From Mnemiopsis leidyi (lineage: Eukaryota > Ctenophora > Tentaculata > Lobata > Bolinopsidae), in contig JH155650.1 in assembly GCA_000226015.1 (NCBI GenBank), positions 19,588-47,126 on the forward strand: 27,539 nucleotides of DNA, in the 5' to 3' direction. The notes under the pieces are model-generated. The model saw only the letters and a list, made by a program, of their open reading frames with translations. It ran no database searches and was not told where the DNA came from. This document shows, one piece after another, positions 8,921-18,745 of the stretch. The translations under genes were made by a program, and so were the position numbers. The stretch's first letter is position 1. Each line of letters begins with the position of its first letter.

Positions 8921-11220
8921 AGTACAGGAACTTGAAAGAAATAGATGGAGACAAATTCTGTTCTGACCTTAATGGCATAATTGATGGTATTGACAAGAAT
9001 GATAGCTTTGCTATGCAGGTGCAAGACCTTACATCTGCTGTCAGTCTCCTGCTTGATGAACATGCTCCTTATGTTACCAAAAAGATTGCTGTTGTAGATT
9101 CAGCCCCATGGTTTGATTCAGAATACAGAGATCTCCGAAAAGAACGCAGAAGAGCTGAAAAGAAGAAAAAGAAGTCTCCTGAACACCACCGTCGGTATTT
9201 GGACCTTTGTGATGAGGCTAACCAGCTTAGTAACTCCAAAAAGAAACAATACTTCAAGAAGATCCTTGACAATTCTCGTGGAAATCCTAAGACTTTGTAT
9301 ACAATGGTAAATAACGTCATGGACAGAAAACAAGGCAATGCTCTCCCTGACACTGAAAATATTGAAGAACTAGCCAGCACTTTTAACACATTCTTTGCAG
9401 AAAAAATCAAGAAGATAAGAGAGAACATGACAACTAGTCCTTGCATTGATCTCTTTGATCCAAGCAAAGATCAAAAACCTATCAACTTACTACATCAATT
9501 TGAGCCTGCAACGGTTGAGGAAATTAGTGATATAATCAAGGAGACTGGAGTCAAATGTTCACCAGCTGATATTCTACCCAAGCATTTGTATGAAGAGAAC
9601 ATATGTAATCTCACCCCCCTACTAACTGATCTTGTTAACCTCTCTTTATCCTCTGGATCCATGGATGGTGTCAAGTTAGCTGATATTGTGCCCCTTATTA
9701 AAGGTGAGAACCTCGACCCCAATATGCTGAAAAACTACCGACCTGTGTCCAACCTCACTTTTCTGGGAAAGATCATAGAAAGAGTAGTGCTCAACAGACT
9801 CAATAGCCACTTAACATCAAACAATCTTCAGTGTCCAAACCAGTATGCCTACAAGAAAAACCACAGCACCGAAACTCTTATGATAAAAATTGTAAAGATG
9901 TGCTCATTGCAATGGATGAAAAAGAGGCAACTGTCATCATGCTACTGGACTTGAGTGCTGCATTTGACACGGTTGATCATGATCTTTTGCTGAGAATACT
10001 GGAAAAAGATATCGGTCTTCGTGGCAAGGTTCTTCAATGGTTCAGCAGCTTCTTAAAGGGAAGATCACAAAGAATTCGTTTAGGTAAAACCACTTCTGAG
10101 TGCATAACTATCAAATTTGGTGTCCCTCAAGGTTCTGTTCTTGGACCTGTCTTGTTTAACCTATATATAAGGTCAATTTACAAATTTGTACAAAAGTTTG
10201 GATTCAACATTTTTGGATATGCAGACGATCACCAGATATTAAAATCCTTTAGAGCTGAAAGACAAGTAAAAGTCTTAGCTCATGAATTGATTAGATGCTT
10301 CACCCAAATCAAGTTCTGGATGAACCACTTTTTCCTGCAGCTGAATGATAGCAAAACACAAATCATAGTATGTGGTTCAAACAAAGTCCTTAATCAAATA
10401 CAAATCCAAGGAATTCATCTTACAGCTGGTACAACTGTGAGATTTGTCAACTGTGTTAAAAACCTTGGAGTTCAAATAGACAACCACTTAACATTTAGAG
10501 AACAGGTTGTTCACTTAAAGCAAAAATGCTTCAGAACCTTGCATAACATCTGCAAAATTAGATTCCTGCTAACCAGGTCTCAGCTGAGGACAATTGTTAA
10601 TAGCTTAGTTGTTTCCTGCTTAGATTACTGTAACGGAATTTACTTTGGTATTTCTGGACAACTTCTGAATCAATTACAGCTGATACAAAATGCTGCAGCC
10701 AAAGTTGTCACCAATAAATACAAGTATGACATGTTGGTGAAGATCTGGAAAAGTTACATTGGTTAAAAGTCAAGAAGAGAATCGCTTTCAAGATTGCTCT
10801 TCTTGCCTACAAATCTGTTAATGGACTTGCTCCTGATTATTTAAAGGACATGTTTCGATATGCACACCATGGACACACACTCAAGCTTATTGTTCCACAA
10901 TTTATATCAGCATCAAGTCGTGGAAGTTTTAGCTACATAGGTCCTAAAATCTTCAACAATCTCCCCACAACACTCACATCATAAGATGCTGTTGATATTT
11001 TTAAGAGAAATCTGAAAACGTATTTGTTTAAATTGCAAGATCACGAGTTAGATAAACTTTTATCATAGCTGGCGTGGAGTGTATGATTGTTTTCCACTTT
11101 GATTCTCATTTGAGGGCTTTCCTATTATCTTAGATTACTATTAGTTAGTGTTTTACACCGCTGAGTATAAGTTTTTAACTTTAAAGCAGTGTTATAAATT
11201 GCACAATTATTATTATTATT
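8921..11220 (+). pseudogene. 5'-truncated CR1/L2-like LINE, RT frameshifted
   Basis: This is the longest retroelement in the window. It starts mid-ORF2 with YRNLKEIDGDKFCSDL, the linker after the endonuclease. A Lys/Arg-rich stretch (about 9130-9180) and the RT fingers NYRPVSNLTFLGKIIERV (about 9735-9790) follow. NQYAYKKNHSTETL leads into a frameshift near 9890. The second frame has LLDLSAAFDTVDHDLLL, GVPQGSVLGPVLFNLY and FGYADDHQ (10212-10235), so all catalytic aspartates are present. LGVQIDNHLTF and LVVSCLDYCNGIYFG mark the thumb. A second frameshift near 10740 moves to LHWLKVKKRIAFKIALLAYK, then an in-frame stop at about 10982 before FKRNLKTYLFKL. The 3' UTR ends in (ATT)n at 11206-11220. 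The AP endonuclease and ORF1 are absent. Confidence 0.9.
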
Positions 11221-11263
11221 ACTAGATAAGACATATCAGTTTTAAGTTTAATAGTTCTTCTCG

Positions 11264-12312
11264 GCTTAGCAGGTGGACAAAGAAGACAGGGATTACTGGT
11301 TAATTAATTTCTCTGTAACAACAGCTTCATCGGAACAATGATACTGTACTATGTTAGTGACAAAATATAGGAAAAATAATAAAATCAATTATAAGAAAGT
11401 AAAGGAAAGTAAGGAATATGAACAAAATACTACCAGACAGTAACTCGTAACTAGTACTGAAAAAAAAAGAAAAAAAAAGAAAGAAAGATCACAACAGAAA
11501 GAGTAGATTGTTCTAAGATTTGTCCTATTTATAGAATTACGTGTAATTTATGTTGTCAGTTTTATGTTGGGGAAAGTTCTAGATCATTGCATGAGAGACT
11601 GGGTGAACACTTAAGGTATGCTTCAAACCCTACCTGCAACAGTTATAAAGATGAAGCATTAGCTATTCACTACAAAGAACACCATCCAGGTCTATCCCCG
11701 GACTTAATGTTCGAACTTCTCGATTATAGTGTTTGACTGAGTCAAACACTATAATCAGGAAAGTTCTAGAGGCACATTTTATCTTTACAGTTAAACCTGA
11801 AATTAACAATAAAGAGGAGTGTACATTATTGCAGCGTTTTCTATTACAAAGTTGACACATCTCTGATTATATTTGATCTTTTCCCCCCTTTTGTCTTTTT
11901 TCGCTTTCCGTTTACTAGATTATTTTTGAGATAAGAGAAAGTCACGTTTGGTTTCTCAGTTTGTTATAACCCCCTTCGTGTTTGGTTGTATTGTATTTAC
12001 CGATTTTTCGTTTATTTGAGTCACAGTATATTGTTAGTGTATAGTTCATAGTTCAGTGTTGCAAGTTTTCGATTTTGTCCTAGTTTCTGTCTGAGTTTTT
12101 TTTTTTTTTTTTTTAAGTACTAGTTACGAGTTACTGTCTGGTAGTATTTTGTTCATATTCCTTACTTTCCTTTACTTTCTGATAATTGATTTTATTATTT
12201 TTCCTATATTTTGTCACTAACATAGTACAGTATCAGTGTTCCGATGAAGCTGTTTGTTACAAGAGAAATTAATTAACCAGTAATCCCTGTCTTCTTTGTC
12301 CACCTGCTAAGC
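11264..12312. repeat. Inverted repeat of about 215 bp enclosing a Penelope-like core
   Basis: The left arm (11264-11478) and right arm (12096-12312) are near-identical reverse complements. The outer ends read GCTTAGCAGGTGGAC / GTCCACCTGCTAAGC. The inner ends are A-rich on the left and a T-run on the right, next to ACTAGTTACGAGTTACTGTC. The enclosed 620 bp holds the GIY-YIG fragment and its 3' untranslated part. Penelope-like elements often carry flanking repeats in direct or inverted orientation, which fits. The right arm ends exactly at an assembly gap. Confidence 0.85.
11491..11855 (+). pseudogene. GIY-YIG endonuclease of a Penelope-like element, broken
   Basis: The plus frame gives CPIYRITCNLCCQFYVGE, then SSRSLHERLGEHLRYAS, EALAIHYKEHHPG and FELLDYSV, before a TGA at 11734-11736. 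In another frame it resumes with TIIRKVLEAHFIFTVKPEIN and ends at 11853-11855. This order is the GIY-YIG nuclease found C-terminal to RT in Penelope-like elements: IY+I.C..C...Y.GE, S.R.L..R..EH, I..H...HH, then +..LEA.FI....P.IN. The Tyr, Tyr-Val-Gly, Arg, Glu-His and late Glu positions are present. Such enzymes nick the target for reverse transcription. The RT domain is missing upstream, so this is a 5'-truncated copy. The frameshift coincides with a perfect 33-bp palindrome (11723-11755). Confidence 0.85.
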
Positions 12313-12325
12313 NNNNNNNNNNNNN
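12313..12325. other. Assembly gap, 13 N
   Basis: The 13 unknown bases begin exactly where the right inverted arm ends. Such gaps often reflect trouble joining reads across hairpins or repeats, so the distance and even the linkage across this point should be treated with caution. Confidence 0.95.
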
Positions 12326-13238
12326 TTGGTATAGGATAGCTCTGATATATTGTGGAATGGGAGGCCTAAATTGATTGTCTGTGCATCTCCAGCCCAAGTG
12401 GAACTGGAAGCCTATAGCCCTTTTACGATATTACTAATGCGAGGATAATGATATTGAGCCAATCAGGTGCGGCATACACATTCCAGAAGCTATCCTGATC
12501 CAGTTACTGTTAGGGTTTTCAGCAAGGGTGTCGACAGTCTAGATTCTCCATTGTAGGTAAAGAAGTCTTGGTCTTTGGCAGCTGTGGAAGGAAGCTTGAA
12601 ATCATCGGTAGATGAGGGGGCTTCATGGTAGTATCCTGCTTCGAATTTTTTATAGCTCTGGTTCTTCGTGCAATTCTGGGACTCCAGTTTTGGTATGACT
12701 ACGTTGAGTTCAGGAGATAAGGAGGCAAGGGTCTCCGTCAGGACGACTGATTTATAATTACACTTACAGTCTACAGTGGCCAACCTTACAGTGATCAACC
12801 TAACGAGCAGAGTACCAATCAAAACACTCCCCTGGCCATGAGGCTCCATAGTAAAGACGACCTATAATTATACGGTCATAAAACGACTTACATGAGATAT
12901 TGAGATAATGTTGAACTTATAGATGAAAGCTCCGTTTATTAAATCTTTCTTTTCTTTCATTTTATGCATCCCGCAAATGAGAACATTATCGATACAAAAC
13001 TGAATATGCAACTTAAAGTAAGCTATCAACTATTAGGCGAATGACGGAGTGAGATTATTAGACTGTTCAAGCTAAACTTAATCTGTAATCGGGATATGTT
13101 TTCCGGTTATATGTTTGCCTCTGGACGCTTGTCAGAAAGTCATGAGTCAGATAAGAGTATTGTCGGCTAACATATTAACGACGTGTTAATTCAGCGTCTT
13201 AAGTTAGGAAACGAAATTAAAATGACTTGGAATTTCAG
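12326..13238. other. No assigned gene; possible 5' part of the YTHDF locus
   Basis: No plus-strand exon was identified. The minus strand is open at 12490-12849 (119 codons, starting MEPHGQGSVLIGTLL), but I recognise no domain in it and composition does not set it apart. If the YTHDF gene has a first exon or promoter in this window, it would be here or further left. Confidence 0.35.
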
Positions 13239-13345
13239 ATGCACGCAGTGGTCGCCTGGCTGGAGAGGAGTTGTATCGTGTGGTTCATGATACTTTACCT
13301 GCTACGGCTCATTTCAGCAAAAAACAGGAAAGTCTTCGCACAGAG
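13239..13345 (+). CDS. Candidate small internal exon of the YTHDF gene
   Basis: An acceptor-like TTGGAATTTCAG precedes 13239 and a strong donor, GAG|GTGAGT, follows 13345. The 107-nt segment is open in the frame that exits at phase 0: ARSGRLAGEELYRVV then SKKQESLRTE. The main exon at 16590 also enters at phase 0, so splicing would give ...[13 protein letters not shown].... Vertebrate YTHDF genes likewise have a small exon before the large one. A shorter version could begin after a second ATTTCAG within it (after 13318). The peptide itself matches nothing I know, so the call rests on splice signals and phase. It enters with two bases of a split codon. Confidence 0.35.
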
Positions 13346-13817
13346 GTGAGTTAATATTATCTTTATCCTCCGATATTATATTTAAAACTACAAACTATTA
13401 TATTTTAAAATGGAAACTATTATATTTAAAACTGCAAACTCAAAACTAAAAACTGCCATGCAGCCATGCTACCGTTGTCTGGAATTTAACGCACACTATG
13501 ACATAATATAATACAACAATTTAACGGGCGATGCGCGTGTAGACGTAGAATTTCTCGCCTGTCGCCAGGCCAGAAATGCGTGAGAGCAAGTGATGGACGA
13601 TGGCCGCGACAGTAGATTATCAACTAACAAACAAAAATTATCTGCAAGTGCAATGGCAAACTAAAAGCAGAATGAAACTGTTGGAAAATATACGCTTTAC
13701 AATCAGTTGATCTTATGTGATTGATGCTAATGTATTAATGCTATTTGCTACGGTCACTCAGGCTCTAATTTGACCTTATACTGGTGGAAAATGTTGTAGA
13801 TGATGATTCCGGGAATT

Positions 13818-15470
13818 AGGGTGGTGGCTACCACCCCAGAAAAGACACTCAACCAAAAAATTTTGAACCTCGAGGCTACTCTCAGTAGATTTCTCGTCCA
13901 ATTTTAGCCCGGGTTTAAAAAAGAAAAAAAGTTTCAACCCCATAGTATGACAACAGGAAGTCCTTTTTTGCAAACGAATTGGAGCCCAAACGGTAGGAGA
14001 TAGAGATACGGCAAAATAAAGATACGGATAAATTTCAGATACGGTAGATTTCATCACGTTCCATTCAATAGGCGATGCTAAAATTCGCTCCGACCCCTCT
14101 AACGGCGCTTTAAGGCCGTAAAGAGGCACAAAAAAGTCTACATATCTGGGGACGAATTAGAGTCCAAACGGAAAGAGAAAGAGTGATGAAAATTGCAGCT
14201 ATTGTAGATTTCATTACGCTCTAGGCTATGTGAAAATTTGATCTGGAGGCCTTTAAGGGCCTTAAAAGGCCTTTAAGGCCCTAAAAATTAAAATTTTCAA
14301 CTTTGAGCTAGGAGAAAAGTTATACCAGTAATTTGACGTAAAATTTGACGAGGAATCCGAATTTGAAAGTTTAGGAGTCGAAAAATGATCACGTGACCCC
14401 TTAAGTGACCCCTTATAAGGCCCCAAAATGTAAATTTTTTCCCATATCTTGCCATTTGGGCCAGAAGGGCCCAAATGGCAAGATTGTTTTGATACGTTTT
14501 GTGCACGTGCACAAAAAGTACAAAACAAGGGTTGGCGATCGACAGCGTAAATCCGGGTATTTTGGAATATTAGCTCAAAAAGTGTCCGTCCGTCCGTCTG
14601 TACGTACGCGCGCACGTCCGCGCACAAGCTCCTTCATCAAACTTAATTATGTATACAAATACAATTATAGGTTTTAACTGCCTGAGGCCACATAATGGAT
14701 TTCACATCTGCATCATGAAATGTATACATAATTGCCTTGCAACAACTGCAACAAGATGTACGATCAAACAATAACAAGTAGAAGTAAAGTCGATCAAAAT
14801 TCTTTTTAACTTAAGTTTAATTGACTTTTGTCGAAAGGAAGATTAAAAGAAATAAATGTAACACGATTTTAATCCCAGCCTCGAACAAATCTTTTGAACG
14901 ACTAATTCATGAAACGCCATAAGCATAAAAACAACACAGTATGAATGAATTATGAAGACAGCGCATACAATACAATAATGACGACGTCATGAAGAGTTAA
15001 GATTGAAGATATTTGAAACAAACTATGCAAAGAACGCGCAATTGTGTTCAAAATTTGCGTGTGCAAATATTCAAACATGGCTGCATCAAACGGCTGCATT
15101 AACTCACGCGTCTGCATTTACACGTGCCGATGCAGAACAATAATAACTAACTGAAGTTATGTCTGGTACGAGGTTGTCTTTTTTCATTCCTCATTTCACG
15201 CAGTTTAATGACAATAAGCGACGGCATGATACGGGAAATTTAGCGGTCCCCTGACACAATTAAAGCGGCCGCAATTCTTGTTTAACTTTGAGCTAGGAAA
15301 AAAGACCAGTATTTTGACGAAAATTTGACGAGGAATCCAAATTTTATTGTTTGGAATCCGAAAAATCATCAAACCTATAGCTGAAAAATGAAAATTTTCA
15401 ACTTGAAATAGCAAAGAATCTGAAAACCAAGTGTCTTTTCTGGCCGGAGGCACACTCTGCATTTTACGAC
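13818..15470 (+). repeat. Family R copy A, with an internal insertion
   Basis: It begins AGGGTGGTGGCTACCACCCC, then AGAAAAGACAC. It carries CCCAAACGG-type phrases, a self-complementary run of AAGGCC/GGCCTT units (14239-14286), and one full module with GAGCTAGGAGAAAAGTT, TTTGACGAGGAATCCGAAT and ATCACGTGACCCC. It ends GTGTCTTTTCTGG plus CACACTCTGCATTTTACGAC. From about 14448 to 15283 the module is interrupted by unrelated sequence: a hairpin, a palindrome and a GTCC-rich tract. It is noncoding, lies in the presumed YTHDF intron if the small exon is real, and matches copies B and C. Confidence 0.75.
14448..14516. repeat. Strong hairpin and adjacent 20-bp palindrome
   Basis: CTTGCCATTTGGGCC at 14448-14462 pairs perfectly with GGCCCAAATGGCAAG at 14468-14482 across a 5-base loop. 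A perfect 20-bp palindrome, TTTTGTGCACGTGCACAAAA, follows at 14497-14516. Both lie at the left edge of the insertion within R copy A. A GTCCGTCCGTCTGTACGTAC tract with alternating CG/CA follows at 14581-14625. Confidence 0.85.
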
Positions 15471-16589
15471 TGATACAGATAGATATTGACGCTCTGAGGA
15501 CCTGAGATAATCGTTTGGCATGTGGCTTAGGCCTTGTAACTTGAAGATATTTTGTCCGTTTTACTTCAAATTTTCAGGGTACCTTAAGGGGTAGAAGAGC
15601 TAGAGCAGCAGGAATTTCAAAGATCTAACTTAAAATATGTGCCTCTCACGGATGTTTTTTAGTTTTGTACGTTCAAAATTAAACGGTTAATTTTCTCTCT
15701 AAGTTTGCTATTCGAAGGATCCTAGTCAATGCAGGATCTTAGTAACCTCAAGAGGGCTCGGGTACGGCAAGCTTTGCTTCTGTCGATGATATATATAAGC
15801 GGGCGCATTTCTTGATGTCTATAAGTCACAAAAAGAAAGAAAATAGAAATTTTTTGGCGACAGTTTCGAAAAGCGGACGGAATCACTAACTATACTAGTT
15901 GCTACACATCATGTAGCTTGGTTGATCCTTCGGCCCACCCACAACATAACACACCCGTTAACAATCAGTGCACACCTCTGGGAGTCGAGCTTGCTCGAAA
16001 TGAGGACCTGAAAAAGGCCCCCTCCCCACTTGAAACCACATTTATACTAGTTACTGATAGCAAATTCGTCAGTTAGTGATTCCATCCGTTAGTTTTTCAG
16101 TCTGATTACCATTTCATGCAGTTCTGATAATATGAACTTCTATTTGGCTGTGTAGAGTGAGATAAAGCATTTTAGAGCCCAAAAGCCCCATTTTAACTCC
16201 GGGGATACCTCATATGAGGTTTTTGGGTTGTTTGGGGACGTGTAAAACCCCCCTCCTTCCTCTTATTGAGAATTGTCTATCATGATGTCATCTATATCAA
16301 TTTATTAGTGACCGACTTTGATACTTCAAAGATGATACCCCTCTTGGTGACGCAACAAAGTTTTGATCCAGTTATGTGTCCTGGTCACAGAATTTCTAAT
16401 AAATGGTCGAAAAGGTCTTCGAATATCACATGCGTACAATGAAAAGAGTAAAGCGCGCGGCGCTCTGGGAATGAACGCCTTATCTTATGTAGGCCGTATG
16501 GAATGAGAGCTGTGTCCCAACGTGGTAAACTCAACTCAAAACTTAAATATAATTAACTCAATCCATTCATTATTGAACAATCATTTCAG
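15471..16589 (+). other. Probable YTHDF intron, no gene seen
   Basis: No coding segment stands out. Short motifs recur elsewhere: AGCGGGCGCATTTCTTG near 15800 resembles AGCGGGCGCAATTCTTGTTT at about 20938 and AGCGGCCGCAATTCTTGTTT at about 15263, so this is another repeat end. The stretch closes with the acceptor AACAATCATTTCAG directly before the main exon. Confidence 0.5.
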
Positions 16590-17900
16590 GGTACTGGCCC
16601 TCAGCTGAGCGTGCCACAGCCACTTGCCCAGCAGCCGATAATGGATCCGAACTTTCTGCCGACAATGTACTACGCCACGTCTGCCCTGAACTCGCCGCCT
16701 GCTATGTCCGCTTTCCCCTTTATTAACAACAATTACGATAATATTGGTCCTCTAGGTGGAACCTGGTCGAATGGGGCATTTGATGGACAGTATAACCAGC
16801 TACCAACCTCTCAACCGCTGCACGATTTCAGAGATTTTAATAATGAGCACGGTTACCCGGCCTCCCCAACGCTAACGTCGACTTCGTCCCTTTACCAGCC
16901 TAACCTGCCGCTTTATTTCTCTCCTAATAATACGAACGATTATTGGACTACGGCAGGCCTGCCCCCAATGCAGGGATTTAACTCGTTTAATTCTTTTCCT
17001 CACGTCGGACCTTACCCTGCAAGTCAGGACAAAAAGCCTCTACAATCGACTGCATCTGATTTGGATCAGGTCACAGAATCATTCAGTAATTTAAAACCGG
17101 CTGACAGCACTGAGCCAGCCCCGGCCCCTGTAGAAAGTGGTCCTAAGTCTTGGGCGGCTATAGCTAGCCAGCCAGCTAAACCAAAACCCAAGCCGGAACC
17201 TGCACCTAACACATTCGCTATGAAACCGGGGCCAGGAGGGCAGGCTAGAATGAGAGGAGGTGTTCGGTGGAGCCAGTCTCGCGGTGCTTTCAATCAAGGA
17301 CCCGACTATACTAACGTTATAGACACACGACCCCCTCCTCCTCCCGCAGTTCTCGAGAAACTCAAATCAGAAAATCAGTATAATCCTAGGGAACTCACGA
17401 TGGATTTGAAAAATGCTCGATATTTTGTGATAAAATCTTATTCTGAGGACGACATTCACCGGTCTATAAAATACAACATTTGGACTAGTACTGAGCATGG
17501 CAACAAGCGGTTGAATGAGGCATGGAATGACTCTAACAAAAAGGGGCCTATTTATCTGGTTTACAGTGTCAATGGTAGCGGTCATTTTTGTGGGGTTGCT
17601 GAAATGAGCTCCGGGGTTGACTCTAACATTTGCACAGGGGTTTGGTCTCAGGATAAGTGGAAAGGTAAATTTGACGTGAAATGGATTTATGTGAAGGACG
17701 TGCCAAACAACCAACTGCGTCATATAAAACTTGAAAACAACGACAACAAGCCTGTTACTAACTCAAGGGACACGCAGGAGATCCCGCGAGACAAGGGGGT
17801 TCAGCTCATGCGCATAATTCATGACTACAAGCACTCCACTTCTATTTTTGACGATTTCGGACACTATGAAAAGAGACAAGACGAGGATAATGCGAGAAAG
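16590..17900 (+). CDS. YTHDF: YTHDF-family m6A reader, large exon with full YTH domain
   Basis: YTHDF proteins bind N6-methyladenosine in cytoplasmic mRNA and control its decay and translation. The exon runs from acceptor TTTCAG to donor AAG|GTAAAT: 1311 nt, 437 codons, phase 0 at both ends, starting GTGPQLS. Residues 1-270 are low-complexity (Asn, Pro, Tyr, Gly, Ser) with the conserved [15 protein letters not shown], a PPPPP run and [16 protein letters not shown], as in known YTHDFs. The YTH domain (about 275-430) has [44 protein letters not shown] and [13 protein letters not shown]. The aromatic-cage Trp residues are at 298, 352 and 357. The residue after the first Trp is Thr, where human YTHDFs have Cys. 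The initiator Met must lie in an upstream exon; the in-frame GTG at 16611 is not a start. A short last exon is also expected. Confidence 0.95.
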
Positions 17901-18518
17901 GTAAATATACTGTGGTACCCCCCCCACCCCCCCACATATTTTCCATTTCACCTGGTTATTAAATAGCAAATAAATTAAACTAGATTGTTCAGTATCTTGT
18001 CATGAATGAGATTATATTTTGCAAAATAAAAGATAGGACAATCGTAACTGCTTGTCGTTTAACAGACTGCCATTCCCGACCGACTGAAAATTTTTCTTCC
18101 AACTCATTTTCACCAGTTACATAATTTAATTAATTTATAGACATTTCTTTTGGGGAGGTTTTTTAAATTTTAAGCCCCATTTCTCTAAATGTTATGCTCT
18201 TACTTCTATTTTTTATGTCAATCTGTGTCCATCGGACCATTTAATTGACAGTTTTTCACAACCGAGAACTAAGACAGGGCCAATTACTTTTTAGAAATGA
18301 GGTGTAAAATCTTCGAAAATTTAAGACTCAACAAATACCGACAACCTAGTGGCAAAAAATAGGGAATCTGATTCCTAGCCAAAAGTGTGAGCTAAAAAGC
18401 CAAAAAGTAAACAACTGGCAGGATTTTGGAGATAGCACAATATCTAGCTTGACTGTGTCCGTCATTCTAAAACGTTCCTTAAATGCCGATTTGGAGAAGT
18501 TACGTGCTTTTTAAGTTG
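17901..18518 (+). other. YTHDF 3' region: intron with a weak terminal-exon candidate
   Basis: Read-through past the donor adds 21 residues, [11 protein letters not shown]... to VIK, then TAG at 17964-17966. An AAATAAAA signal near 18023 could serve such an intron-retained form. Alternatively a weak acceptor (TCGTTTAACAG) ends at 18065 and is followed by a phase-0 frame of 24 codons, starting TAIPDRLK, to TAG at 18138-18140. Neither resembles the usual basic YTHDF C-terminus, so the true last exon may lie elsewhere. Confidence 0.3.
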
Positions 18519-18620
18519 AGCCGCGCTTCCCAGTTCTAGCCATATATTCCTCGTTCTAGCCACGACCATGGCTAGATCTGGGAATGCGCTTCCCAGGGCT
18601 TTTTCTGGGAAGCGCGGCGC
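18519..18620. repeat. Nested inverted repeat (hairpin)
   Basis: GCCGCGCTTCCCAG near 18520 pairs with CTGGGAAGCGCGGC near 18605-18619. Inside, TCTAGCCA... near 18535 pairs with TGGCTAGA near 18568, and another CGCTTCCCAG lies at about 18586. The whole could form a cruciform about 100 bp long. It sits just upstream of the tRNA-like sequence at 18671. Confidence 0.7.
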
Positions 18621-18670
18621 ATGGCTTGAATTACAGTAGCTATGCGTATAAGAATATAATGATTACATGA

Positions 18671-18740
18671 CTGGTGGCCGAGTGGTTAAGGTGCCGGCTC
18701 TAGCGTTATGACACCTGAGTTCGATGCCCGGTCGGGGCAT
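18671..18740 (+). mobile_element. tRNA-derived SINE head, Ser/Leu type
   Basis: TGGCCGAGTGGTTAAGG is a good A box of tRNA-Ser/Leu type and GAGTTCGATGCC a good B box, with about 33 bp between. The acceptor and anticodon stems do not pair properly, so this is not a working tRNA gene. It looks like the promoter head of a SINE, read by RNA polymerase III when active. The body and tail downstream are not recognisable. Confidence 0.6.
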
Positions 18741-18745
18741 TATTT

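Noticed and set aside
8932..11050. Active, intact LINE
   Set aside because: Two frameshifts, an in-frame stop and absence of endonuclease and ORF1 exclude autonomous activity.
12490..12849. Minus-strand gene of 119 codons
   Set aside because: No recognisable domain, no neighbouring exon signals that I could support, and a length reachable by chance in this sequence.
16611..16613. GTG start codon for the YTHDF protein
   Set aside because: The frame is open upstream to a splice acceptor at 16589, and animal genes rarely start at GTG. The start lies in an earlier exon.
18671..18740. Functional tRNA gene
   Set aside because: A and B boxes are good, but acceptor and anticodon stems do not pair.
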